A stretch of 48,611 bases of DNA from Lentisphaeraceae bacterium (GTDB lineage: Bacteria > Verrucomicrobiota > Kiritimatiellia > RFP12 > UBA1067), in assembly GCA_004551905.1 (NCBI GenBank), contig SFPL01000058.1, positions 1 through 48,611 on the forward strand, in the 5' to 3' direction. A program made the translations under genes and the position numbers. Of the stretch, positions 41,771 to 48,611 are shown piece by piece. Every line of letters starts with the position of its first letter. The first letter of the stretch is position 1. Below the pieces are notes generated by a model. It had not been told where the DNA came from. It saw only the letters and a program-made list of their open reading frames with translations, and did not search any database.

Positions 41771-41797
41771 AATCCTGTAAATCCTGTTAATCCTGTC
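41771..41797. repeat. three tandem 9-bp repeats AATCCTGTN
   Basis: AATCCTGTA, AATCCTGTT and AATCCTGTC follow each other without gaps and abut the 75-bp hairpin. They are probably part of the same dispersed element. Confidence 0.8.
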
Positions 41798-41833
41798 GAA
41801 TAATCTCGCAACGTTACGCCGCGCGGCGAAATT

Positions 41834-41842
41834 TGGTATAAT
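41834..41842 (+). promoter_or_regulatory. extended -10 promoter (TGGTATAAT) of aspS
   Basis: TTTGGTATAATACGCACCC on the plus strand lies 38 nt before the aspS ATG. AAGGGAAGGA at 41860-41869 is the likely ribosome binding site. It is the only rightward promoter that leads to a gene in the window. Confidence 0.72.
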
Positions 41843-41880
41843 ACGCACCCATATTCCCCAAGGGAAGGACTATTCCAATC

Positions 41881-43692
41881 ATGCATCCGTACCGCACCCA
41901 TACCTGCAACGAGCTCCGCGCCTCCGACGCGGGCAAGACCGTCCGGCTCTCCGGCTGGATGTTCCGCCTCCGCGACCACGGCGGCATCCTCTTCGTCGAC
42001 CTCCGCGACCACTACGGCCTCACGCAGATCGTCGTCCACCCGAGCCGCAGCTTCTTCAGCACCGTCGAGAAGGCGCACCTCGAGTCGGTCATCACCGTGA
42101 CCGGCGAGGTGAAGCTGAGGACGCCCGACACGATCAACCCCGAGCTCCCGACCGGCGAGATCGAGATCGAGGCGAACGAGCTCGTGATGGAGTCCGCCTC
42201 GCAGGTGACGCCCCTCTACATCCCGGACGAGAAGGCCGACGAGAGCGAGGACGTGCGCCTCCAGTACCGCTTCCTGGACCTCCGCCGCGAGAAGCTCCAC
42301 AGGAACATCATCCTCAGGAGCGATGTCATCCGCTTCCTCCGCGAGAAGATGTGGGAGAAGGGATTCCACGAGTTCCAGACGCCGATCCTCACCGCCTCCT
42401 CGCCCGAGGGCGCGCGCGACTACCTGGTGCCGAGCCGCATCCACCGCGGCATGTTCTACGCCCTTCCGCAGGCGCCGCAGATGTTCAAGCAGCTCCTGAT
42501 GGTGTCCGGCTTCGACAAGTACTTCCAGATCGCGCCGTGCTTCCGCGACGAAGCCGCGCGCGCCGACCGCTCGCCCGGCGAGTTCTACCAGATGGACATC
42601 GAGATGTCCTACGTGACGCAGGACGAGATCTTCGCCGTCGTCGAGGACGTCGTCTCCGCGACGTTCAGGAAGTTCTCGACCTGGGCGTGCAACGAGGCGC
42701 CATGGCCGCGCATCAAGTACCGCGACGCGATGATGACCTACGGCTCGGACAAGCCGGACCTCAGGAATCCGCTCAAGTGGATCGACATGTCCGACTTCTT
42801 CGCGAAGGCCGACTTCAAGGCGTTCGCCGCGTGCGTCAAGAACGGCGGGCTCGTCAAGGGCCTGCTCGTCAAGGGAATCGTCGGCGTCGAGACCCGCACC
42901 TGGTTCGACAAGCGCGAAGCGTTCGTCAAGGAGAACGGCGGCAAGGGCCTCGGCTACATCAGCTGGACCAAGGAAGGCGAGCTCAAGGGGCCGATCGCGA
43001 AGTTCCTCTCCGCCGACCAGCTCGAGGAGATGAAGAATCTCGCGGGCATGGAGCCGACCGACGCGCTCTTCTTCATGGCCGCCGACGTCGACGAGTGCCA
43101 CCGCCTCTCCGGCCTCGTCCGCACCGACATCGCCGACCACATGACGAACGACATCCGCGAGAAGAACTGCTATAAGTTCTGCTGGATCGTCGACTTCCCG
43201 TTCTTCGAGAAGGACCCCGAGACCGGCAAGATCATCTTCTCGCACAACCCCTTCTCGATGCCGCAGGGCGGGCTCGAGGCGCTGAACACCAAGGACCCGC
43301 TCACCATCGAGGCGTACCAGTACGATGTCGTCTGCAACGGCATCGAGCTCTCGTCGGGCGCGATCCGCAACCACCAGGTCGAGGTGATGTACAGGGCGTT
43401 CGAGATCGCGGGCTACACCAAGGATGACGTCGTCAAGAAGTTCGGCGCCCTCCACCGCGCGTTCCAGTTCGGTGCGCCGCCGCACGGCGGCATCGCCCCG
43501 GGCGTGGACCGCATGGTGATGCTCCTCACCGACACGCCGAACATCCGCGAGGTGATCGCCTTCCCGATGAACCAGAAGGCGCAGGACCTCCTCATGGGCG
43601 CGCCAAACTACGTGACCGAGCAGCAGCTCCGCGAGCTCCACATCAAGATCCGCGGCACCGGCTCGGAAGCGGCCCAGGCGCCCGGCGCCTAA
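41881..43692 (+). CDS. aspS: aspartyl-tRNA synthetase (bacterial type)
   Basis: AspS charges tRNA-Asp. The 603-residue protein has an N-terminal OB-fold anticodon domain (VRLSGWMFRLRDHGGILFVDLRD), class II motifs (FHEFQTPILTASSPEGARDY, CFRDEAARADRSPGEFYQMD, and GIAPGVDRMVMLL), and the bacterial GAD insertion (roughly residues 290-420). It is the only plus-strand gene here. Its TAA overlaps the murA stop on the other strand (CTAAG), so the genes converge with no room for a terminator. Confidence 0.97.
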   Translation: MHPYRTHTCNELRASDAGKTVRLSGWMFRLRDHGGILFVDLRDHYGLTQIVVHPSRSFFSTVEKAHLESVITVTGEVKLRTPDTINPELPTGEIEIEANELVMESASQVTPLYIPDEKADESEDVRLQYRFLDLRREKLHRNIILRSDVIRFLREKMWEKGFHEFQTPILTASSPEGARDYLVPSRIHRGMFYALPQAPQMFKQLLMVSGFDKYFQIAPCFRDEAARADRSPGEFYQMDIEMSYVTQDEIFAVVEDVVSATFRKFSTWACNEAPWPRIKYRDAMMTYGSDKPDLRNPLKWIDMSDFFAKADFKAFAACVKNGGLVKGLLVKGIVGVETRTWFDKREAFVKENGGKGLGYISWTKEGELKGPIAKFLSADQLEEMKNLAGMEPTDALFFMAADVDECHRLSGLVRTDIADHMTNDIREKNCYKFCWIVDFPFFEKDPETGKIIFSHNPFSMPQGGLEALNTKDPLTIEAYQYDVVCNGIELSSGAIRNHQVEVMYRAFEIAGYTKDDVVKKFGALHRAFQFGAPPHGGIAPGVDRMVMLLTDTPNIREVIAFPMNQKAQDLLMGAPNYVTEQQLRELHIKIRGTGSEAAQAPGA

Positions 43693-44972
43693 GCGCGGCG
43701 GATGTCGGCACCGAGCGCGGAGAGCCCGCGCTCGATCGCCACGTAGCCGCGGTCGATCGTCTCCGCGTTCTCGATTACCGTCTCGCCCTTCGCGCAGAGC
43801 GCGGCGATTACGAGCGAGATGCCGGCGCGGATGTCGTTGGACGACACCGCCCCGCCGTAGAGCGTCGACGGTCCCGTCACCACCACCCGGTGCGGGTCGC
43901 ACTGCACGATCTTAGCGCCCATCTGGCGCAGGCGGTCCACGAAGTAGAGGCGGCTCTCGAACATCTTCTCGAAGAAGAGGCAGGTGCCGCGGGCCTGGGT
44001 GGCGAGCACGATCAGCACCGAGAGGAGGTCGGACGGGAACGCCGGCCAGGTGCCGTCGGCGACGGACGGTATCGCGTCGCCGAGGTCGTACTTCATCTTG
44101 AGCCGCTTGCGCGGCACGTAGCGGAGGGTGCGCGCCTTCGCGTCGATGCTCCAGGTGACCCCGAAGCGCGCGAACGCCCCCTCCAGCGCCTCGAACGGCT
44201 CGGGGTCGACGTTCTCGAGCGTCAGCTCGCCACCGGTGGCGGCCGCCGCGGCGACGTAGCTGCCGGCCTCGATGTAGTCGCAGCCTACGCGCGCGACGGC
44301 ACCGTGCAGCGACTCCACGCCCTCGATCCGAATCAGGTTGGTTCCCGCGCCGGACACCTTCGCGCCCATTGCGTTGAGCATCGTGGCGAGGTCGACGACG
44401 TGCGGCTCGCAGGCGGCGTTGGTGATCGTGGTCGTCCCCTTCGCGAGCGTGGCGGCCATCATTATGTTCTCGGTCGCCGTGACCGACGCCTCGTCGAGGA
44501 GCATCCGCGCGCCCCGGAGCGAGCCGCGCAGCGAAAGCGACTTCTTGCCCGCCAGCGCCTTCGCGCCGAGCGCGCGGAAGCCGGCGAAGTGGGTGTCGAG
44601 GCGGCGGTGGCCGATCGAGTCGCCGCCCGGCGGCGGCAGCGAGGCGCGGCCGAGGCGCGCGAGGAGCGGCCCCGCGAAGAGGAAGGAGGTGCGGATCTTC
44701 GCCGCGAGCTCCGGCGCGATGCGGGCAGTGCGGATGCGCGGCGCGGAGATCGTCGCCGTGCCGGCGGCGAGGTCGCGCGAGATCTTCGCGCCGAACGAGC
44801 GCGCCGACTCGAGCATCATCGCCACGTCCTCAATCTCCGGCACGTTCTCGAGCGTCACCGGCTCCGGCGAGAGCAGCGCCGCGGCGATCATCGGCAGCGC
44901 CGCGTTCTTGTTGCCCTGCACGCGGTGGACGCCGGAGACGGTCCGCCGGCCGTTGATGACGAGCCTGGCCAT
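43689..44972 (-). CDS. murA: UDP-N-acetylglucosamine 1-carboxyvinyltransferase
   Basis: MurA adds enolpyruvate to UDP-GlcNAc, the committed step of peptidoglycan synthesis. The 427-residue protein has the substrate Lys22 (GNKNAALPM) and the pseudo-symmetric barrel repeats. The loop that normally carries the catalytic Cys115 reads PPGGDSIGHRRLD here, with Asp118 (codon 44621-44619, GAC). This Cys-to-Asp change is known from mycobacterial and chlamydial MurA and gives intrinsic fosfomycin insensitivity with retained activity. The ATG at 44972 is 2 nt after the KtrA-like stop; a longer frame upstream is a shadow of that gene. Confidence 0.96.
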   Translation of the reverse strand: MARLVINGRRTVSGVHRVQGNKNAALPMIAAALLSPEPVTLENVPEIEDVAMMLESARSFGAKISRDLAAGTATISAPRIRTARIAPELAAKIRTSFLFAGPLLARLGRASLPPPGGDSIGHRRLDTHFAGFRALGAKALAGKKSLSLRGSLRGARMLLDEASVTATENIMMAATLAKGTTTITNAACEPHVVDLATMLNAMGAKVSGAGTNLIRIEGVESLHGAVARVGCDYIEAGSYVAAAAATGGELTLENVDPEPFEALEGAFARFGVTWSIDAKARTLRYVPRKRLKMKYDLGDAIPSVADGTWPAFPSDLLSVLIVLATQARGTCLFFEKMFESRLYFVDRLRQMGAKIVQCDPHRVVVTGPSTLYGGAVSSNDIRAGISLVIAALCAKGETVIENAETIDRGYVAIERGLSALGADIRRA

Positions 44973-44974
44973 CG

Positions 44975-45631
44975 TCAGCCGAGCGAGTCGATCGACTTGG
45001 TCTCTCCGAAGACGATGAGCTTGTCGTCCCCCTGGATCGTGTCGGCGGCCTGCGGCACCACCACCTGGCGCGGCTTCTTCGGGTCGACGTCGGCGCGGCG
45101 GATGCAGAGCACGGTGACGCCGTGCTTCTTGCGGAGGTCCGCCTCGGCGAGGGTGAGCCCGCGGATGCCGTCCGGGACGTCGATCTCGGCGATGGAGAAG
45201 CCCTCCGACACCTCGAGGAAGTCGACGGCCGAGTGGTTGACGATCGACCGCGCGAGCCGGTGGGCGCTGTCGCGGTCGGGGTAGATCACCGAGTCGGCGC
45301 CGATGCGCCGCAGGATCTTGCCGTGCAGCTCGCTCGACGCCTTGGCGACAACGTTGCCGACGCCGAGCTCCTTGCAGTTCGCGGTTGCCATGATCGACGC
45401 CTCGATGTTGGAGCCGATCGCGACGACCACCACGTCGCACTCGCCGAAGCCCGCCTCGTCCAGCACGCGCGGCTGCGTGGCGTCGCCCTGCAGGGCGGTC
45501 GCGAACTCGGTCGCGTTCTGCATCGCCGGGCGGTTCCGGTCGATGAGCACCACCTCCACGCCCGCGTTGGCGAGCGACTCCGCGAGCGACATGCCGAACC
45601 TGCCGGCGCCGATTATGCCTATTCTCTTCAT
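44975..45631 (-). CDS. KtrA/TrkA-family potassium-uptake regulatory subunit
   Basis: This 218-residue cytoplasmic protein has an N-terminal RCK (TrkA-N) Rossmann domain: RIGIIGAGRFGMSLAESLA with the GxGxxG motif, LIDRN, LQGDATQPRVLDEAGF and VVVVAIGSNIEASIMA. A C-terminal TrkA-C domain follows (VSEGFSIAEIDVPDGIRGLTLAEADL). Such subunits gate KtrB/TrkH potassium channels on binding ATP/ADP or NAD(H). No channel gene is present in the window. Its ATG overlaps the ABC gene stop (ATGA). Confidence 0.9.
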   Translation of the reverse strand: MKRIGIIGAGRFGMSLAESLANAGVEVVLIDRNRPAMQNATEFATALQGDATQPRVLDEAGFGECDVVVVAIGSNIEASIMATANCKELGVGNVVAKASSELHGKILRRIGADSVIYPDRDSAHRLARSIVNHSAVDFLEVSEGFSIAEIDVPDGIRGLTLAEADLRKKHGVTVLCIRRADVDPKKPRQVVVPQAADTIQGDDKLIVFGETKSIDSLG

Positions 45632-46431
45632 TCAAGCTCCATTTTCCTCGCTTCGGCCACTAAGGCCTGCGAATGGGGGTGTTGGGGACGGCGAAAGAAC
45701 TCCCGGACGTCCGCGGCCGTCTCGATGACGCGTCCGTCCTTCATTACCGCAAGCTTCGTGGCCATCTCCGAGACCACCCCGAGGTCGTGGGAGATCATTA
45801 GGAGCGCGCCCTTCTCGCCGACGAGCCCGCGCATCAGCGCGAGGATCTGCTTCTGCACGGTCACGTCCAGCGCCGTCGTCGGCTCGTCCGCCACCAGCAG
45901 GTCCGGCCCCAGCATCATCGCCATCGCGATCATCACCCGCTGCTGCTGGCCGCCTGAAAGCTCATGTGGATACGCGCGCGCGACGCGCGCGGGGTCGTCT
46001 ACGCCCACCTTGCCGAGCCACTCGACCGCGAACTCGCGCGCGGACTCCTTCGCCATCCGCTCGTGGAGCAAGACGGTCTCGACCAGCTGGTCGGCAATGC
46101 GGTGGAGCGGCGAGAGCGAGCCCATCGGATCCTGGAAGATGACGCCGACGCGGCGGCCGCGGAGCTCGCGCAGGCGCGCGACATCCATCGCGAGGACGTC
46201 CTCGCCGTCGAAGAGGATCCGCCCCTTCTGCCAGAACGCGGGTGGGCTCGGCAGCAGTCTCGCGACGCTCATCGCGACCGAGCTCTTGCCGGAGCCGGAC
46301 TCGCCGACCACGCAGAGCGACTCGCCGCGGTCGAGCGACAGCGTCACGCCCTCGGCCGCCGTGGTCACTCGCCCGTCTTCCGAGCGGTAGGCAACCGTGA
46401 GGTCCTCAATCTCGAGCAGCGCGCGGCTCAT
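45628..46431 (-). CDS. ABC transporter ATPase of the oligopeptide/dipeptide (DppD/OppD) type, orphan
   Basis: The 267-residue protein contains Walker A (GESGSGKSS), the Q-loop (IFQDPMGSLSPLHRI, typical of peptide/nickel ABC ATPases), the signature LSGGQQQR, Walker B (LLVADEPTTALD) and the H-loop (ISHDL). It ends soon after HPHSQALV, lacking the Cys-rich extension of full-length DppD. No permease or binding-protein gene is nearby; it is coupled to nfo upstream and the KtrA-like gene downstream by ATGA overlaps. The partner permease must be encoded elsewhere. Confidence 0.88.
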   Translation of the reverse strand: MSRALLEIEDLTVAYRSEDGRVTTAAEGVTLSLDRGESLCVVGESGSGKSSVAMSVARLLPSPPAFWQKGRILFDGEDVLAMDVARLRELRGRRVGVIFQDPMGSLSPLHRIADQLVETVLLHERMAKESAREFAVEWLGKVGVDDPARVARAYPHELSGGQQQRVMIAMAMMLGPDLLVADEPTTALDVTVQKQILALMRGLVGEKGALLMISHDLGVVSEMATKLAVMKDGRVIETAADVREFFRRPQHPHSQALVAEARKMELE

Positions 46432-47300
46432 GCCGTCCGCAGCCCCTTCATGAGCGCGATCTCGTCCCGGTACCCCTGCAGGTCGCAGGGCGTCTCGAGG
46501 TAGAGCGGCAGGCGCGAGAGCGCAGGGTGGTTGACGATCCGCCGGAACGCCTCGAGCCCGATGCGGCCCTTGCCGATCTTCTCGTGGCGGTCCTTGTGGG
46601 CGCCGAGCGCGTTCATGGAGTCGTTGACGTGGACAGCCTTCAGCCGCGCAAGCCCGACCACGCGGTCGAACTCGGCGACAACGCCGTCGAGGTCGCCGAC
46701 GATGTCGTAGCCGCCGTCCCAGACATGGCAGGTGTCGAGGCAGACGCCGAGAAGTGTTTGTGCGCCGTTCCCGAGCTTGGACTCGGTCGCGTCGATGAGC
46801 GCGCGGATCTCCTCGAAGTTCCGGCCGAGCTCGCTGCCCTTGCCGGACATAGTCTCGAAGAGGATCGAAGTGGCGGGGAGCTGGCCGCCGTGCGCCTCGC
46901 GCCAGGAAAGGAGAATGCGCGCGAGCATCGAGGAGATGAGCTCGATCCCAGCCTCCGAGCCCTGGCCGACGTGGCTCCCGGGATGGAAGTTGTACATCGC
47001 GCCCGGGGTGAGCTCAAGCCGCTTCAGGTCGTCCGCCATCGTCGCCTCGGCGAACTCGCGCACGCGCTCCTCGGCGCCTGCCGCGTTGATCGTGTAGGGG
47101 GCGTGGGCGAGGATGGGGCCGATCCCGTGCTCGCGCGCGTAGGCGATGAACGCCTCCACGTCGGCGGAATCGACCGGCTTCGCCGCGCCGCCGCGCGGGT
47201 TGCGGGTGAAGAACTGGAAGACGTTCGCCCCGATCGAGACGGCCGTCTGGGCCATCGCCAGATAGCCGCCGGAGGAGCTTACGTGGCAGCCGATGAGCAT
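46428..47300 (-). CDS. nfo: endonuclease IV (AP endonuclease)
   Basis: Endonuclease IV cleaves DNA at abasic sites in base excision repair. The 290-residue TIM-barrel protein shows the expected zinc-ligand motifs in order: HVSSSGGYLAMAQTA, AHAPYTINAA, NFHPGSHVGQG, LFETMSGKGSELG, CLDTCHVWDGGYD, VHVNDSMNALGAHKDRHEKI, ETP near the end. The start ATG has no strong ribosome site, and the gene follows yebC by about 49 nt. Its stop overlaps the ABC ATPase start as ATGA. Confidence 0.96.
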   Translation of the reverse strand: MLIGCHVSSSGGYLAMAQTAVSIGANVFQFFTRNPRGGAAKPVDSADVEAFIAYAREHGIGPILAHAPYTINAAGAEERVREFAEATMADDLKRLELTPGAMYNFHPGSHVGQGSEAGIELISSMLARILLSWREAHGGQLPATSILFETMSGKGSELGRNFEEIRALIDATESKLGNGAQTLLGVCLDTCHVWDGGYDIVGDLDGVVAEFDRVVGLARLKAVHVNDSMNALGAHKDRHEKIGKGRIGLEAFRRIVNHPALSRLPLYLETPCDLQGYRDEIALMKGLRTA

Positions 47301-47349
47301 GGCCGGAGAAGAGGCGAGCCGATCGGGGACTGCGGGGGAGAACCGGCGC

Positions 47350-48114
47350 TCAGCCTTCGGCTTCGAGCGCGGCGTCGACCTCGTCGGTCGTCTCCATGTT
47401 GGTGTAGACGTCCTGCGTGTCCTCGAGGTCCTCGAGCATCTCGACGAACTTGTTAATCGCCTTCGCGGTCGCCACGTCCGAGACGGGGTTGGTCATGTTC
47501 GGCACCAGCCCGACGCTGGAGTTCTCCTCGTCGATCGCGATGCCGGCGGCCTTGATCGCGTCGGAGACGGCGATGAAGTCGTTCGGCTGGGTCTTGACGG
47601 TGAAGCCGCCGTCCTCGACCAGCACGTCCTCGGCGCCGGCGTCGAGCGCAATTTCCATCACCTTGTCCTCGGTGAGGCCGTCGGCCGCGGGGATCATCAC
47701 CTGGCCGAGCTTGTCGAAGAGGCGCGAGGCACTGCCCGGCTTCGCGAGCTCGATGCCGTTCTTCTTGAAGACGCTGCCGACCTCGGCCGCCGCGCGGTTC
47801 TTGTTGTCTGTCAGCACGCGCACCACCACGGCGGTGCCGTTCTTGATGCCCTCGTACTGGCAGTCCACCATTTCGGCGGACTCGAGCTCGCCGGTGCCCT
47901 TCTTGATCGCGCGCTCGATGTTGTCGTTCGGCATCTGCGCCGCCTTCGCCTTCGCGATCAGCGTGCGGAGCGTCGGATTGTTGTCCGGGTTGCCGCCCTT
48001 CGCCTTGACGACGATGGTGATTTCCTTGCCGAGCTTTGAGAAAATCTTGCCCTTCTTGGCGTCCGCGGCGCCCTTGGCGCGCTTGATTGTTGCCCAGTGG
48101 CTGTGACCTGACAT
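47350..48114 (-). CDS. YebC/PmpR-family protein
   Basis: The 254-residue protein carries the YebC hallmarks: the N-terminal MSGHSHWATIKRAKGAADAK, the K-rich IFSKLGKEI, NPTLRTLIAKAKAAQMPNDNIERAIKKGTG, and acidic C-terminal strands. Family members act as DNA-binding regulators or, as shown for TACO1 and some bacterial homologues, as translation factors easing ribosome stalling at proline runs. It follows infA by 21 nt, with AAGGAG about 9 nt before its ATG, which fits a translation-linked role. Confidence 0.95.
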   Translation of the reverse strand: MSGHSHWATIKRAKGAADAKKGKIFSKLGKEITIVVKAKGGNPDNNPTLRTLIAKAKAAQMPNDNIERAIKKGTGELESAEMVDCQYEGIKNGTAVVVRVLTDNKNRAAAEVGSVFKKNGIELAKPGSASRLFDKLGQVMIPAADGLTEDKVMEIALDAGAEDVLVEDGGFTVKTQPNDFIAVSDAIKAAGIAIDEENSSVGLVPNMTNPVSDVATAKAINKFVEMLEDLEDTQDVYTNMETTDEVDAALEAEG

Positions 48115-48135
48115 GTTTGTTTTCTCCTTGACTTG

Positions 48136-48390
48136 TTATGGATGGTTGGAAACTGCTTCGGCGCCGACCTTGTGGCGGTAGGTGATGCGGCCCTTGCCGA
48201 GGTCGTAGGGCGAGATCTCGACGGTGACCGTGTCGCCGATCGCGATCTTGATGAAGAACTTCCTCATTTTGCCCGAGATATGCGCGAGGACCTCGTGTCC
48301 ATTCTCGAGCCGAACCTTGTACATAGTGGCAGGCAGCACCTTGGTGACGGTGCCCGTCACTTCTATCGCCTGGTCTTCTTCTTTCGCCAT
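48136..48390 (-). CDS. infA: translation initiation factor IF-1
   Basis: IF-1 occupies the ribosomal A site during initiation. The 84-residue protein is a single OB fold: VTGTVTKVLPATMYKVRLENGHEVLAHISGKMRK and GDTVTVEISPYDLGKGRITYR are near consensus. It is slightly longer at the C-terminus than the 72-residue classic form. It leads the operon running through yebC, nfo, the ABC ATPase, the KtrA-like gene and murA. The leader is about 30 nt, with AAGGA roughly 13 nt before the ATG. Confidence 0.97.
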   Translation of the reverse strand: MAKEEDQAIEVTGTVTKVLPATMYKVRLENGHEVLAHISGKMRKFFIKIAIGDTVTVEISPYDLGKGRITYRHKVGAEAVSNHP

Positions 48391-48428
48391 GCTGTTGTTT
48401 TATTCCTTTTTATACGAAAATTGTGTGT

Positions 48429-48437
48429 ATTGTATCA
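48429..48437 (-). promoter_or_regulatory. extended -10 promoter (TGATACAAT) of the infA operon
   Basis: The minus strand reads TTTTTGATACAATACACACAA. It shares the TGN extension and the ACAC discriminator with the other promoters. The ATG lies 38 nt on. Confidence 0.6.
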
Positions 48438-48459
48438 AAAACGGCCCAATGCGTCAACG

Positions 48460-48533
48460 GCAGCCGAGCCAACGCACGGATTACAAATACCCCCGTCGTC
48501 TCGGCTGCGCCGAGCCGCCGTGGACATTTGTAA
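48460..48533. repeat. nested and mutually exclusive hairpins upstream of infA
   Basis: TTACAAAT (48481-48488) pairs with ATTTGTAA (48526-48533), and CTCGGC/GCCGAG (48500-48505, 48509-48514) forms an inner hairpin. CTCGGCTGC (48500-48508) can alternatively pair with GCAGCCGAG (48460-48468). No gene is visible from 48391 to the window end, and nothing else is recognisable in 48534-48611. Confidence 0.5.
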
Positions 48534-48611
48534 GCGGTTTTGCGCGACGAGACCCTGCCGCACAGCCTGTTCAAGGCATGACAAGCCACCCGACGGGATG
48601 CCGACGGGGAC

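Noticed and set aside
41719..43902. 727-codon minus-strand frame opposite aspS
   Set aside because: Antisense shadow of aspS. Its N-terminal extension overlaps murA and it lacks any recognisable domain.
44973..45635. Extended murA frame covering the KtrA-like gene
   Set aside because: The extension translates to Arg/Gly-rich shadow sequence, and the true MurA start MARLVINGRR is at 44972.

Overview
This high-GC window reads as a chromosomal segment of an anaerobic, host- or sediment-associated bacterium of the PVC superphylum, most plausibly Kiritimatiellota or a neighbouring verrucomicrobial lineage (inference). The clues are a very long GreA of the kind known from chlamydiae, a MurA with Asp in place of the catalytic Cys, an oxygen-sensitive NrdD/NrdG ribonucleotide reductase, a secretin-based envelope operon, and secreted carbohydrate-active lipoproteins and esterases. 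No rRNA, tRNA, CRISPR array or prophage was seen. Apart from aspS, every recognised gene is on the minus strand.

Layout, left to right; transcription of all minus-strand units runs leftward. (1) 125-1845: plsY, a J-domain protein and coaB. (2) 1853-1951: a 5-prime stub of a tagaturonate-reductase-like gene. (3) 1982-2965: a secreted lysozyme/transglycosylase-like protein. (4) 3064-5839: nrdD-nrdG behind a -35/-10 promoter with two candidate NrdR boxes. (5) 5996-12279: a DUF2723 membrane protein, ilvE and recJ. (6) 12311-15477: tex and an AEC permease. (7) 15504-15612: a large inverted repeat enclosing an 18-bp tandem repeat. (8) 15621-21554: an envelope operon with a PilM/PilN-like fusion, a PilO-like protein, a secretin with a charged tail, a VGxxN-repeat protein and a lipoprotein. 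(9) 21599-23005: cysS. (10) 23090-31262: dnaE, a clan-A glycosidase-like lipoprotein, thiD, a DUF167 protein and a histidine phosphatase. (11) 31373-32881: a scar of a type I restriction-modification operon, in which short 5-prime stubs of hsdM and hsdS flank a RAYT-type transposase gene and its REP-like palindromes. (12) 32942-41621: greA, dksA-like, lspA, ruvA, tandem esterase, alaS and rsmB. (13) 41696-41797: a hairpin and 9-bp tandem repeats between divergent promoters. (14) 41881-43692: aspS, plus strand. (15) 43689-48390: infA, yebC, nfo, an orphan ABC ATPase, a KtrA-like protein and murA.

Most genes sit in tightly packed operons with 1-4 nt stop/start overlaps (TAATG, TGATG, ATGA, GTGA). 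Most leading genes carry one recurrent extended -10 promoter, TGGTATAATACRC. For six of them (plsY, the lysozyme-like gene, the DUF2723 gene, the PilMN-like gene, cysS, dnaE) the ATG begins only 6-9 nt after TATAAT and no Shine-Dalgarno is present, so these mRNAs are predicted to be leaderless. greA, aspS and infA have the same or a related -10 but about 30-nt leaders. Many internal operon genes have clear GGAGG-like ribosome binding sites. The most unusual items are the restriction-modification scar with its RAYT, the leaderless promoter class, the alanyl-tRNA synthetase lacking its C-terminal domain, the MurA Cys-to-Asp change and the dispersed palindromic elements. All functional statements rest on reading motifs by eye; no database search was run.
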